This document shows, piece after piece, positions 15,527 through 23,894 of a stretch of DNA of 64,000 nt. Position numbers and translations under genes: made by a program. The stretch comes from Myxococcota bacterium (lineage in GTDB: Bacteria; Myxococcota; UBA727; JABDBI01). Every line of letters starts with the position of its first letter. Position 1 is the first letter of the stretch. The notes beneath the pieces were generated by a model. It did no database searches. It saw nothing but the letters and a program-made list of their open reading frames with translations, and was not told where the DNA came from. The stretch is taken from the NCBI GenBank assembly GCA_040387835.1, contig JAZKCZ010000002.1:1-64000 (forward strand), given 5' to 3'.

Positions 15527-16398
15527 AAGCGAATTCCTTCTTTGGCAATGGCCCCCACATGACCTTGGTGGCTCCTGGCAAAATCGTAAGCGGCAAGCCT
15601 ATCGTCAAACAAAGCAAAAATACTTGGCCCCGCACCGCTGATAGAACATCCCAATGCGCCCGCTTTTAAAGCGCTGTCTTTCAATTCATAAAAATCCGGG
15701 ATCAAATGTGCTCTTCTTGGCTCAGCGTAAGGATCCACCAAGGCCTTTGAAATGCCCAGCGCGTCGCCTTGTTGCCAAGCGCATACAAGCGCACATGATA
15801 ACGCCATTTGTCTAACCCAGTCAGCCTGAGGAAGCTCTTTTGGTAAAACAGAACGCGCCAGCTTGGTGGACAGTCGGCTACTTGGCAATAAAACGACAAC
15901 CCATAGCGGACAGCCCTCGGACACCTTGCTCACACCGGCTGGAGATGAAACCGTCAGCCCCCCAAAACAGGCCGGTGCTAGATTGTCCAAGTGCCCCTCT
16001 AAAATCAGCGCCTGGTCTAAAATCTGCTTTTGGGCATTATTGTCCGGCTGCTCGCCAGTCACCAAGCAATAAGCGCCGTAAGCGCCAGCCAAACAGGCGG
16101 CGGCACTCGAGCCTAACCCGCCGCCCACAGGCAGCTCCTGATTAACCATTAACGCAAAATGCCAGACCTTCCCCAGTGACTGCGCCATATTATCGGCCGC
16201 CAGCAAGGTCAAATTCTTCTCGGGATTCTGCGGCAGCCTTTCAACGTCAATCCCTGTCACTGAAACGACTTTAGATGCATCGTCACATACTGCGAGCTTA
16301 TAGGTATTGCCCAAGCCGTCTAGAGCGAGCCCTAGCACATCAAAACCTGGACCGACATTGCCAATAGTCGCCGGCACATAAAGTCTAACCTGCTTCAT
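15520..16398 (-). CDS. thrB: homoserine kinase
   Basis: A 292-residue GHMP-family kinase that phosphorylates homoserine. The N-terminal VPATIGNVGPGFDVLGLAL and the ATP loop PVGGGLGSSAAACLAG are typical, as is the C-terminal GCSISGAGPSIFAL motif. Length matches the family (about 300). The start codon overlaps the stop of thrA (ATGA), and the end overlaps thrC by 7 bases, indicating tight translational coupling. Confidence 0.93.
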   Translation of the reverse strand: MKQVRLYVPATIGNVGPGFDVLGLALDGLGNTYKLAVCDDASKVVSVTGIDVERLPQNPEKNLTLLAADNMAQSLGKVWHFALMVNQELPVGGGLGSSAAACLAGAYGAYCLVTGEQPDNNAQKQILDQALILEGHLDNLAPACFGGLTVSSPAGVSKVSEGCPLWVVVLLPSSRLSTKLARSVLPKELPQADWVRQMALSCALVCAWQQGDALGISKALVDPYAEPRRAHLIPDFYELKDSALKAGALGCSISGAGPSIFALFDDRLAAYDFARSHQGHVGAIAKEGIRLC

Positions 16399-18716
16399 CG
16401 CCGCACCCTCACAGCCAAGGCAACGATATCATTTAAAACCCCAGCGGCAGTTACACCGGCACCGGCCCCAGGGCCAGTCACAACCAAGGGGCTATGCTCG
16501 TAACGCGGCGTACTAATACTGACTTGGTTCGTTGTGCCAACCAAATAATAAAATGGCGAATCCGGTCCGACCTCATGCAGCCCGACAGAAATTTCCTGGT
16601 GGGCAACCACCTTGGCAATATATCTTAGTCGCTTGCCGGCCTGATGCGCCCGTCCCACTCTCTCTTTAAATTCTTCATCGCTGATATCGGCCAGTGATTC
16701 GGTCTGAATATCTGAAAGCTCTAAATTCCAACCCAGCTCGCGGGCTAAAATCAGCGCCTTTCGCGCGACATCAGTGCCCCTCAAATCGTCTTTAGGGTCA
16801 GGCTCGGTTAAACCCAGAGCTTGAGCCTGCGCCACGGCCGTAGAGAATACTGTGCCAGAATCTAGCGCACTCATGAGATAACCTAGCGTCCCAGAAAAGC
16901 AGCCTTCCAACTTCGAAGGCGCGTCGCCCGCTTGAACCAACTTATCCACCGTATCAATAATGGGTAAACCTGCACCGACCGTCGCTTCATAACGCAGTTG
17001 GCATCCGTTTATCTTGGCCGTCTCAAACAAATCGGCATATTCCAAAAAAGGGCCGGTCAAAGGCTTTTTATTCGCTAAGACCAAATCAAAATGATTTCGC
17101 AGCGCATCCATTAAAGTCGCGTGATGGTCGATAGCCGTCACATCCACACAAATGCCTCGATGCACCAGCAGTTGACTAAAAGGTATCGGTCCAGACATTC
17201 CCGCACGAAAGCTCTTCGCTTTTTTCTGTTCAATTAGCTCCATAAGCTGCGAGCCGCTCGCAATAGGGTCAAACAAGCGATGCCCTTGAGAATCAACCAG
17301 CGCTTTGACGCCAATCAATGCCCCAAATTCTTTGCGCAAATAATCTTCTTGAGAAACTAGCTGTTGAATCAGCGCCTGCCCAATTTGGCCAAAGCCTTCG
17401 ATAACAAGTTCAACTTGGAGCGGATCTTCCGCACCGAAAAACTCATGATGCAACGTCTGAATCGCAAACGAAGTTTCACTTTCGGCAATGGCCATGGAGA
17501 TATTAAACTCGGAAGAGCCTTGAGCTATCGCCATGATATTCACATTCGCATGTTTAAACGCTCCGAACACGCGCGCAGACAAACCGCGATACCCCTTCAT
17601 GCCTCGACCGACACAAGCCACTACAGCCACGTTTTCGACAATTTGAATGCGTTCAATTAGCTGGTTTTGCAGCTCAAAAGCAAACTCTTTACGAAGGGCC
17701 TCGTGGCTCAAGGCGCAATCGCTTTTTGCGATGGTAAAGCAAATCGAAGCTTCACTAGAAGCCTGCGAAATCAGCGTCACCGAAACGCGATTTTCCGCCA
17801 TGGCCTTGAAAGTCCGCATGGCAACCCCAGGAACGCCCATCATGCCGCAGCCTTCCACCGAAATCAAAACTTGCTGCGTAATGGCCGTTAGCGCGCGTAC
17901 GGGATTTAAGTTTTCAGACACCTCGCCCGAAATTTTTGTCCCTGGCCTGTCTGGATAAAAAGTGTTTTTTAAATAAAGCGGAATCTTCGGCTTAATTAGC
18001 GGCACAATTGAGCGGGGATGCAAAATCTTCGCGCCGTAATATGATAGTTCAGCCGCTTCTTGATAGTGCAATTCCGCAATAGGCTGAGGCTTAGGGATAT
18101 ACTTGGGGTCTGCCGTCAGGAGGCCGTCCACCTCTTTATAGAGCGTCACCCGCTCAGCATTTAAGCTCGCTCCTAAAATCGTTGCCGTATAATCAGAACC
18201 ACCCCGCCCTAAAGTTACGAGCTCTCCATTAGGCCCAGAGCCAATAAATCCAGGCACAATTGGGCGTTGGCCTGCGCGCAGCAGAGGCATTAGGATTTCA
18301 TGAGCGCGCTCTGCGCAAACCCTGGCATCATAGACCAGTCCTGCCGGCCCCATTTGAGTGTGAATAATTTCAAGCGCGTCAACGTAAATCGCATCCACGC
18401 CTTGCTTTTGCAACAGCGCGGTCATTATCTGGGCCATCAAGCGCTCGCCACTGGCCAATCGAGCTGCCATGCCATGACCCAGGACCGGTGCTAAATCAAA
18501 ATTTCCATCTAGCCCAAGAGTTCTAATCGCATCTTGGTGTCTATTTTTATATTCAGCAAAATCAGTGCGAGCAATAAGCAAATCGGTGATGCCGCCCATC
18601 GCAGATACCACCGTCACCAAAGAACCCGGGGCGCTTTTAATTAGCTCCGCTGCCCTTAAGATCGTTTTGGCTTCATTTAACGACGACCCGCCAAATTTAA
18701 AAATCTGGATTTGCAT
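16395..18716 (-). CDS. thrA: bifunctional aspartokinase / homoserine dehydrogenase
   Basis: A 773-residue fusion of the first and third enzymes of threonine synthesis. Residues 1 to about 270 are aspartokinase (FKFGGSSLNEA, TLGRGGSDYTA), followed by paired ACT domains (VSVTLISQASSEASICF; NVNIMAIAQGSSEFNIS) that usually bind threonine for feedback control. Residues about 435-773 are homoserine dehydrogenase (LVIEGFGQIGQAL, ALVDSQG, VGAGLPIID, FSGTLGYLMSAL). It is somewhat shorter than E. coli ThrA (820). No Shine-Dalgarno is present; a promoter 6 bases upstream suggests leaderless expression. It leads thrA-thrB-thrC-ccsA-hemA. Confidence 0.95.
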   Translation of the reverse strand: MQIQIFKFGGSSLNEAKTILRAAELIKSAPGSLVTVVSAMGGITDLLIARTDFAEYKNRHQDAIRTLGLDGNFDLAPVLGHGMAARLASGERLMAQIMTALLQKQGVDAIYVDALEIIHTQMGPAGLVYDARVCAERAHEILMPLLRAGQRPIVPGFIGSGPNGELVTLGRGGSDYTATILGASLNAERVTLYKEVDGLLTADPKYIPKPQPIAELHYQEAAELSYYGAKILHPRSIVPLIKPKIPLYLKNTFYPDRPGTKISGEVSENLNPVRALTAITQQVLISVEGCGMMGVPGVAMRTFKAMAENRVSVTLISQASSEASICFTIAKSDCALSHEALRKEFAFELQNQLIERIQIVENVAVVACVGRGMKGYRGLSARVFGAFKHANVNIMAIAQGSSEFNISMAIAESETSFAIQTLHHEFFGAEDPLQVELVIEGFGQIGQALIQQLVSQEDYLRKEFGALIGVKALVDSQGHRLFDPIASGSQLMELIEQKKAKSFRAGMSGPIPFSQLLVHRGICVDVTAIDHHATLMDALRNHFDLVLANKKPLTGPFLEYADLFETAKINGCQLRYEATVGAGLPIIDTVDKLVQAGDAPSKLEGCFSGTLGYLMSALDSGTVFSTAVAQAQALGLTEPDPKDDLRGTDVARKALILARELGWNLELSDIQTESLADISDEEFKERVGRAHQAGKRLRYIAKVVAHQEISVGLHEVGPDSPFYYLVGTTNQVSISTPRYEHSPLVVTGPGAGAGVTAAGVLNDIVALAVRVRR

Positions 18717-18722
18717 GGGGGC

Positions 18723-18751
18723 AGACTAAACGAAAGCCAAGTGGCGTTCAA
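18723..18751 (-). promoter_or_regulatory. candidate leaderless promoter of the thr operon
   Basis: On the minus strand, TTGAAC (18751-18746), a 17-bp spacer and TAGTCT (18728-18723), then 6 bases to the ATG of thrA at 18716. The site fills the 37-bp gap after hemL. No attenuator-like leader peptide fits in this space, so thr regulation here is probably through the ACT domains. Confidence 0.55.
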
Positions 18752-18753
18752 TG

Positions 18754-20040
18754 TTAATTAGCCAGTTGCCCCATGACTAAATTAGCATCCGCCAAAGTTT
18801 TCTCAATATCGCCCGGCGTATGGGCAGCACTCACAAAGCCCGCCTCAAAAGCACTCGGCGCAAAATAATGTCCTCGCGCCAGCATCCCGTGGAAGAAGGC
18901 AGCGTAACGTTTTGCATCGACCAGTTCTTTTGCTTCTTCATAGTTGGTCACTTCGCCAGGCTTATTCAAGAAATAGATACCAAACATGGTACCCACAGAC
19001 GCAGTCTGAATTGGCATGTTATGTAGTTCAGCCAGCTTTTTAAAACCGTCAACCAGCTGGCTTGCTCGCTCGGCCGCTTTCTCAAACACACCGGGCTGTA
19101 AAATTGCGTTCACATTCGCAAGCCCCGCGGCCATGCCCAGCGGATTGCCTGAAAGTGTCCCTGCTTGATACATCGGACCAAGCGGCGCAACTTGCTGCAT
19201 AATTTCCCGGCGAGCCCCATAAGCAGCCACAGGCAAACCGCCACCTATAACTTTGCCTAAACAGGTAATGTCGGCCGGAACGTCATACAAACTTTGAGCG
19301 CCAGAGGGAGCGACCCGAAAGCCAGTCATCACTTCATCAATAATCAACAACGCATCATGCTGGTCGCATAATTTGCGCAGACCAGGCAAAAACGCAGGCT
19401 TTGGTTGGACCAGCCCAATATTTCCGGCCACAGGCTCAACAATAATACCGGCGATTTGGCCAGGAAACTTGGCAAACATATCGGAAACGGCTGTCAAATC
19501 GTTGTAAGGCACGACCAAAGTATCGCTCACTGCTTCCTCAGGCACCCCGGCGGATGTGCTGAGCGACAAGGTCGCTAAACCGCTGCCTGCCTGCACGAGT
19601 AACATATCCGCATGACCATGATAGTTCCCCGAAAACTTAATTACTTTCGACCGCTTGGTGTAGGCACGCGCAAGCCTGAGCGCACTCATGGTCGCCTCAG
19701 TACCGCTATTCACAAAGCGAATCATGTCCATCGAAGGAAACCGAGAAATGAGCAGCTCCGCCAATTCGATTTCAGCGGCCGTCGGTGCACCAAAACTGGT
19801 GCCATTTTTAGCGGCCGTAATCACTGCTTCAATCACTGGCGGATAAGCGTGCCCCATCACCAACGGGCCCCAAGATAGAACATAATCGGTATAGGATTTA
19901 CCAGACTCGTCAAAAATCTTGCTACCTTCACCCTTTTTAATAAAAATCGGCGTGCCACCAACACCATTAAAAGCTCGAACCGGGCTATTAACGCCGCCAG
20001 GCATCAATGAACACGCTTTTTCGTATAATTTTTCGTTCAT
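18754..20040 (-). CDS. hemL: glutamate-1-semialdehyde 2,1-aminomutase
   Basis: A 428-residue class III aminotransferase-fold enzyme that makes 5-aminolevulinate from the product of HemA. Seen are GGVNSPVRAFNGVGG near the start, FVNSGTEATMSALRLAR, IIDEVMTGFR, and the PLP lysine in CLGKVIGGGLPVAAYG. It has AGGA before its ATG and starts 2 bases after tenA ends, so it is the last gene of the run TPP enzyme-KASIII-thiM-thiE-thiD-tenA-hemL. Both hemL and tenA/thi gene products concern cofactor supply. Confidence 0.95.
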   Translation of the reverse strand: MNEKLYEKACSLMPGGVNSPVRAFNGVGGTPIFIKKGEGSKIFDESGKSYTDYVLSWGPLVMGHAYPPVIEAVITAAKNGTSFGAPTAAEIELAELLISRFPSMDMIRFVNSGTEATMSALRLARAYTKRSKVIKFSGNYHGHADMLLVQAGSGLATLSLSTSAGVPEEAVSDTLVVPYNDLTAVSDMFAKFPGQIAGIIVEPVAGNIGLVQPKPAFLPGLRKLCDQHDALLIIDEVMTGFRVAPSGAQSLYDVPADITCLGKVIGGGLPVAAYGARREIMQQVAPLGPMYQAGTLSGNPLGMAAGLANVNAILQPGVFEKAAERASQLVDGFKKLAELHNMPIQTASVGTMFGIYFLNKPGEVTNYEEAKELVDAKRYAAFFHGMLARGHYFAPSAFEAGFVSAAHTPGDIEKTLADANLVMGQLAN

Positions 20041-20042
20041 AA

Positions 20043-20690
20043 CTATTTTCCTAAATTAAAGGCGCTTTGCCAAAATTCCAGTTCATATTGCGTTGAGTTT
20101 CTATAAATTTCAAGCATCGCTCTTTGCTCAGGCGCACCCTGAGCTGCGAAAACAGTATCTGAAATATCTTCGATTTGTCTGGTATGATTGTCAAAGCCAG
20201 GCGACGCATAATGTTTAATCCAATTACCGTAAGGATTATTTGCCGTTGAATGATTATAAAGCCATTCGGCGACGGTCGCATAGACGGTGTAACAAGGCAA
20301 TATTGCCGCGAGGCCCTGCTCAAAAGACGCGTCAACTTGCGCCCTTTCATATCTCGAATACGCACTGCAGCTAGGGCACTGTGTTCGGTTTTCAGTTGGT
20401 ATTAACGCCTGCGTCGTCCGCAAAGCAGCGCTAAACAGAAACACCTTAGTGGAAATCGTCTCGGTTTTGGTGGCCAACAACGCAAGGGTATCGGCATAGT
20501 GTAAGTTATACAGGTTATCTTGAGCTCTATAATATCGAAATTTGGTATTGATCAAGGTCCCATTGCTCAACTCTTGAATAAACGGAGTCTTAATAATTTG
20601 ATCGAGCAAAGAATGCGTCAATCCTTGCGCCTGCTCCATAAAAGTAGCCGCATGGATGGTAACCGAAAAAAACAGAATCGCTATGCGCAT
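20043..20690 (-). CDS. tenA: TenA-family aminopyrimidine aminohydrolase / thiaminase II, apparently exported
   Basis: A 215-residue TenA/thiaminase-II protein. Family residues are in place: FRYYRAQDNLY with Asp58, Cys133 (ILPCYTVY) as nucleophile, and Glu203 (STQYELEFW). TenA hydrolyses aminopyrimidine breakdown products of thiamine for salvage and is normally cytoplasmic. Here the protein begins MRIAILFFSVTIHAATF, which looks like a short signal peptide. The start is secure: GGAGGG lies 7 bases before ATG 20690. An extra CPSC pair (105-108) could form a disulfide outside the cytoplasm. It lies between thiD (overlap 10 bases) and hemL in a salvage operon, so periplasmic pre-processing of thiamine degradation products is possible. 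Confidence 0.87.
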   Translation of the reverse strand: MRIAILFFSVTIHAATFMEQAQGLTHSLLDQIIKTPFIQELSNGTLINTKFRYYRAQDNLYNLHYADTLALLATKTETISTKVFLFSAALRTTQALIPTENRTQCPSCSAYSRYERAQVDASFEQGLAAILPCYTVYATVAEWLYNHSTANNPYGNWIKHYASPGFDNHTRQIEDISDTVFAAQGAPEQRAMLEIYRNSTQYELEFWQSAFNLGK

Positions 20691-21475
20691 GGTATTGCCC
20701 TCCAATCATGGCGCACTGGCCCAAAACCTTGACCAATGTTCATCTCACTGCCCGCTTGCAAGGCGCCAGATAAATAAGCCTTAGCCATCTTGACCGAGTC
20801 TGACAGGCTAAAATCCAATGCCATATAGCAGGCGATAGCCGCTGCCAAAGTACACCCCGTGCCGTGCGTATTTTTCGTTTTGACCCATGGTGCCGAAAAT
20901 GTCGTACTCTGACCTGCATCCAAAAGATAATCTTCAGCATGTTCACAACTAGGTAAGGATCGGTGCCCACCCTTGATTAAAACCGCCTGAGGACCCATCG
21001 CCAAGATTTTCTGCGCTGCCGCCTTTGCCTCGCAGGTACCAACCAGGAAAATAGCTTCATCAAAATTAGGCGTTACTAAAGCCGCCATAGGAAACAGGTC
21101 TCGCTTCAAAGCCTCTACGGCATCGTCTTCAAGCAACGCATGGCCTGAGGTGGAAATCATCACTGGATCTAAGATAATTGGAATGTGCGCAAATCGCTTC
21201 AGACTGCGTGCCACTGCCTCAATAATCGGCGCGTTGAGTAGCATGCCAATCTTAATCACATCCGCGCCAATATCACTTAAAACGGAATCGATTTGCTGCG
21301 CCACAAAGGCCGGCGTCACTGGAAACACACCTTGCACACCCATAGTATTTTGCGAGGTCAATGCAGTAACGGCGGTCGTACCGTAGCATCCCAAGGCAGC
21401 AAAAGTTTTTAAATCCGCTTGAATGCCAGCGCCGCCACCTGAGTCGGAACCTGCAATGCTTAAGACTTTTTTCAT
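20681..21475 (-). CDS. thiD: hydroxymethylpyrimidine / phosphomethylpyrimidine kinase
   Basis: A 264-residue ribokinase-family enzyme that phosphorylates HMP and HMP-phosphate for thiamine synthesis. Typical segments are SIAGSDSGGGAGIQADLKTF at the N-terminus, DPVMISTSGHALL, VLIKGGH and the anion-hole motif KTKNTHGTGCTLAAA. The start overlaps the end of thiE by 4 bases, and its end contains the ribosome binding site and start of tenA. With thiM, thiE and tenA it forms a salvage set; no thiC or thiG is present here. Confidence 0.94.
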   Translation of the reverse strand: MKKVLSIAGSDSGGGAGIQADLKTFAALGCYGTTAVTALTSQNTMGVQGVFPVTPAFVAQQIDSVLSDIGADVIKIGMLLNAPIIEAVARSLKRFAHIPIILDPVMISTSGHALLEDDAVEALKRDLFPMAALVTPNFDEAIFLVGTCEAKAAAQKILAMGPQAVLIKGGHRSLPSCEHAEDYLLDAGQSTTFSAPWVKTKNTHGTGCTLAAAIACYMALDFSLSDSVKMAKAYLSGALQAGSEMNIGQGFGPVRHDWRAIPCA

Positions 21476-22074
21476 AGCACAAATGCCTTGGCTGCCTCAT
21501 AGGGCGACTGCGCGCGCATGATGGCACTCACGACCGCCACGCCGTCGACGCCTATTTGCCTCAGGGTCGAGACGTGGTGGGCTTTAATCCCGCCAATCGC
21601 TACCAATCGATGCCGGCTCATCTTGCGAGCTTTTTCCAGCCCGTCAAAGCCAAAAGGCGGCGCCAAATCAGTTTTCGTTGCTGTTTTAAAAACTGGGCTG
21701 ATGGCAAGATAATCCAAATCCAAATCGGCTGCTTTTTCTACATCTTCCAAAGACTCAGCCGATATACCAATCGCCACATGGTCAGGCAAAATTCGCCTGG
21801 CCACGTGAAACGGCATGTCCTTTTGACCCAAATGAACAGCTTCAGCACCAATCGCCAACGCCATATCGAGCCGGTCGTTGATAATTAAGGGCACTGAAAG
21901 ATCCGAGCAGACCTGCTTAATGACCTTCGCCTGTTCATAGAAATCGTGGTCACTAAAAAACTTATCCCGCCATTGCACGCAGGTAACACCGCCCCTGACA
22001 GCTTCGCTGATAAGCCAAGGTAAGTTGGAATGAGGTTCTAAAACGAGTTGTAGACTAATATTAAGATTGCGCAT
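21472..22074 (-). CDS. thiE: thiamine-phosphate synthase
   Basis: A 200-residue TIM-barrel enzyme that couples HMP-pyrophosphate to thiazole phosphate. Seen are VQWRDKFFSDHDF (pyrophosphate-binding region), LIINDRLDMALAIGAEAVHLGQKDMP, ISPVFKTATK and AIGGI. Length is that of the family. It overlaps thiM by 14 bases and thiD by 4, so the three are translated as a unit. HTKT-type loop residues are replaced by FKTATKTD, which is within family variation. Confidence 0.93.
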   Translation of the reverse strand: MRNLNISLQLVLEPHSNLPWLISEAVRGGVTCVQWRDKFFSDHDFYEQAKVIKQVCSDLSVPLIINDRLDMALAIGAEAVHLGQKDMPFHVARRILPDHVAIGISAESLEDVEKAADLDLDYLAISPVFKTATKTDLAPPFGFDGLEKARKMSRHRLVAIGGIKAHHVSTLRQIGVDGVAVVSAIMRAQSPYEAAKAFVL

Positions 22075-22876
22075 GAGACTCCACTGTTAAATATTGAGCG
22101 ATTGACGACTGGTTAACATGACTGAGAAAATCAAGAAATGAAACAGAATAACTTCCAGGGCCGTTGGCGTTCGTCAATGCTATCTCGCCGACGATGCCGC
22201 AAGTTGCCATGGTATGGGCTGCTGCAATAAAAGGATCGTCCTGCACGGCACAAAAAGCGCCCATCAAAGCCGATACCAAACAACCCATGCCCGTCACGCG
22301 CGTCATCATCGGCGTGCCATTATACACCCGCAACTGTGAGCCAGCGGCGATAACAATATCTTGCTTGCCGCTAATAACGACGACGCAACCAAATTCATGC
22401 TCGAGCTTTTCCGCTGCCCGCAACGCTTCATCTGGGGTCAGCGATGAATCTACCCCTCTGGTCGTTAGCTTTTCACCCGCCAATGCGCACACCTCCGAAG
22501 CATTGCCCTTCACCACGCTCACACCGCCCTGAGCCAATAAATCATGGGCCGTATGCGTTCGAAAACGTGTTGCTCCGGCCCCGACGGGATCCAAAATAAC
22601 CGGGATGTGGCATTCCAAAGCAGCATCCAGAGCTGTCTTCATGCTGTTAATCCAACGAGCTTCCAGAGTTCCGATATTTAAAACAAGAGCGTTCGATATA
22701 TGCACCAAATCGGACACTTCTTCGATCGCATGAGCCATGATGGGTGATGCTCCCAGGGACAACAGCCCATTGGCCACCCAATTCATTGTCACAAAGTTGG
22801 TGACACAATGAATGAGCGGTTTTTTTTCGCGAATTAAAGCAAGATCGGCGGCAATAGACTGAGCATTAATAACCAT
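22061..22876 (-). CDS. thiM: hydroxyethylthiazole kinase
   Basis: A 271-residue ribokinase-fold enzyme that phosphorylates the salvaged thiazole moiety. Characteristic stretches are PLIHCVTNFVTMNWVANGLLSLGASPIMAHA, ILDPVGAGATRFRT, VVKGNASEV and TGMGCLVSALMGAF. Being a salvage enzyme rather than a de novo one, it agrees with TenA in pointing to scavenging of thiamine pieces. A 31-base gap separates it from the ketosynthase gene upstream; no ribosome binding site or TPP riboswitch is visible in that gap. Confidence 0.93.
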   Translation of the reverse strand: MVINAQSIAADLALIREKKPLIHCVTNFVTMNWVANGLLSLGASPIMAHAIEEVSDLVHISNALVLNIGTLEARWINSMKTALDAALECHIPVILDPVGAGATRFRTHTAHDLLAQGGVSVVKGNASEVCALAGEKLTTRGVDSSLTPDEALRAAEKLEHEFGCVVVISGKQDIVIAAGSQLRVYNGTPMMTRVTGMGCLVSALMGAFCAVQDDPFIAAAHTMATCGIVGEIALTNANGPGSYSVSFLDFLSHVNQSSIAQYLTVESHAQS

Positions 22877-22907
22877 ACTACAAGAGTCATTAACGTTTCA
22901 AATAATC

Positions 22908-23894
22908 TCAGGCAAGAGGCCCCAAGTTAAGAACCATGCCGGCGGCGAAATCTCCGCCGTTAGAAAAAGTACCCAGCGCTATTTTTGAGTCTTTTTGTAA
23001 TTTTCCCGACTCAGCCAACACGGAGAGCGTCACAGGAATCGAGTTTTGAAACAAATTGCCAAACTGATCAAACGTATCGAACGCACGAGGTCCGACAATG
23101 CCTACGCCCTCTCGCCAAAGTTGAATTAAACCGCGATTTGGTTGGTGCGTCACCAAAAAGTCGATTTGGTCTTTGGTAAGCCCTGCGGTTTCAATACTCT
23201 TATTGATGGCGCTCACCACTAAACCCAGTGAGTTTTTCTTAATCTTTTCAACTTGCTCAGGATCAAATTCGACTTGTAATGGGCCTGTGCCTGACTCCCA
23301 ATAATTCTGAGGCTCGCCCTGCTCGCTTCGCGGCCTACAAATAAACAGGCCATAGTTCTCGCCATGAGATTCTTCCACGCTGGCTAAAATACTTTGCTCG
23401 CCAGCCGTAATCAGAGTTGCCGAGGCACCATCTCCTAAAACTTTAGATTTAGGAGATTCCTGAAATTCTTTTAATCTCGAAACAAAATTGGTGATGGTTA
23501 CCAAGACGATTTTTTGATGAATGCCGGCTCTAATAAACGCATCCGCTGTATTGAGCATCGAAATATAAGATGCACAACCTGTATCAATATTCAAAACCTG
23601 TGCCCTGGTGGCACCCGCTCGATATTGAATGTCCGGCACCACCGAAATATTGACGTAATCTTGGATCGAGCAAGAACAGATAATCAAATCGATGTCAGAT
23701 CCCTTAAGGCCCGTTTGCTGCAGCAAGTTTTGCAGCGCACGCACCCCTAAATCAGCTGCGTTGTATTCGGGCCAGGCAAAGCGTCTTTCTTTGGGCGCTT
23801 TAAAAAACTCGCCTTCAGAGCCAGCCTGGCCTTCATTTCTAACAACATGCTCAGGCATAAAGCGGGCAATATGGTCAATATGTGCTCTTTTCAT
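22908..23894 (-). CDS. 3-oxoacyl-ACP synthase III-like ketosynthase
   Basis: A 328-residue thiolase-fold enzyme of the FabH (KAS III) type. The catalytic triad is visible as Cys in IDTGCASYISML, His in VTHQPNRGLI and Asn in FDQFGNLFQNSIPV. Unlike housekeeping FabH, it is not among fatty-acid genes. It overlaps the upstream TPP-dependent enzyme by ATGA, so the two probably act in succession: a 2-oxoacid-derived aldehyde, acyloin or acyl unit, followed by a Claisen-type condensation or acyl transfer. A specialised-metabolite or unusual lipid role is inferred, not shown. GAGG lies 11 bases upstream. Confidence 0.8.
   Translation of the reverse strand: MKRAHIDHIARFMPEHVVRNEGQAGSEGEFFKAPKERRFAWPEYNAADLGVRALQNLLQQTGLKGSDIDLIICSCSIQDYVNISVVPDIQYRAGATRAQVLNIDTGCASYISMLNTADAFIRAGIHQKIVLVTITNFVSRLKEFQESPKSKVLGDGASATLITAGEQSILASVEESHGENYGLFICRPRSEQGEPQNYWESGTGPLQVEFDPEQVEKIKKNSLGLVVSAINKSIETAGLTKDQIDFLVTHQPNRGLIQLWREGVGIVGPRAFDTFDQFGNLFQNSIPVTLSVLAESGKLQKDSKIALGTFSNGGDFAAGMVLNLGPLA

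Noticed and set aside
22877-22907. TPP riboswitch before thiM
   Set aside because: The gap is only 31 bases and lacks CUGAGA-type elements; the region before the operon's first gene (25610-25645) also has no room for one.
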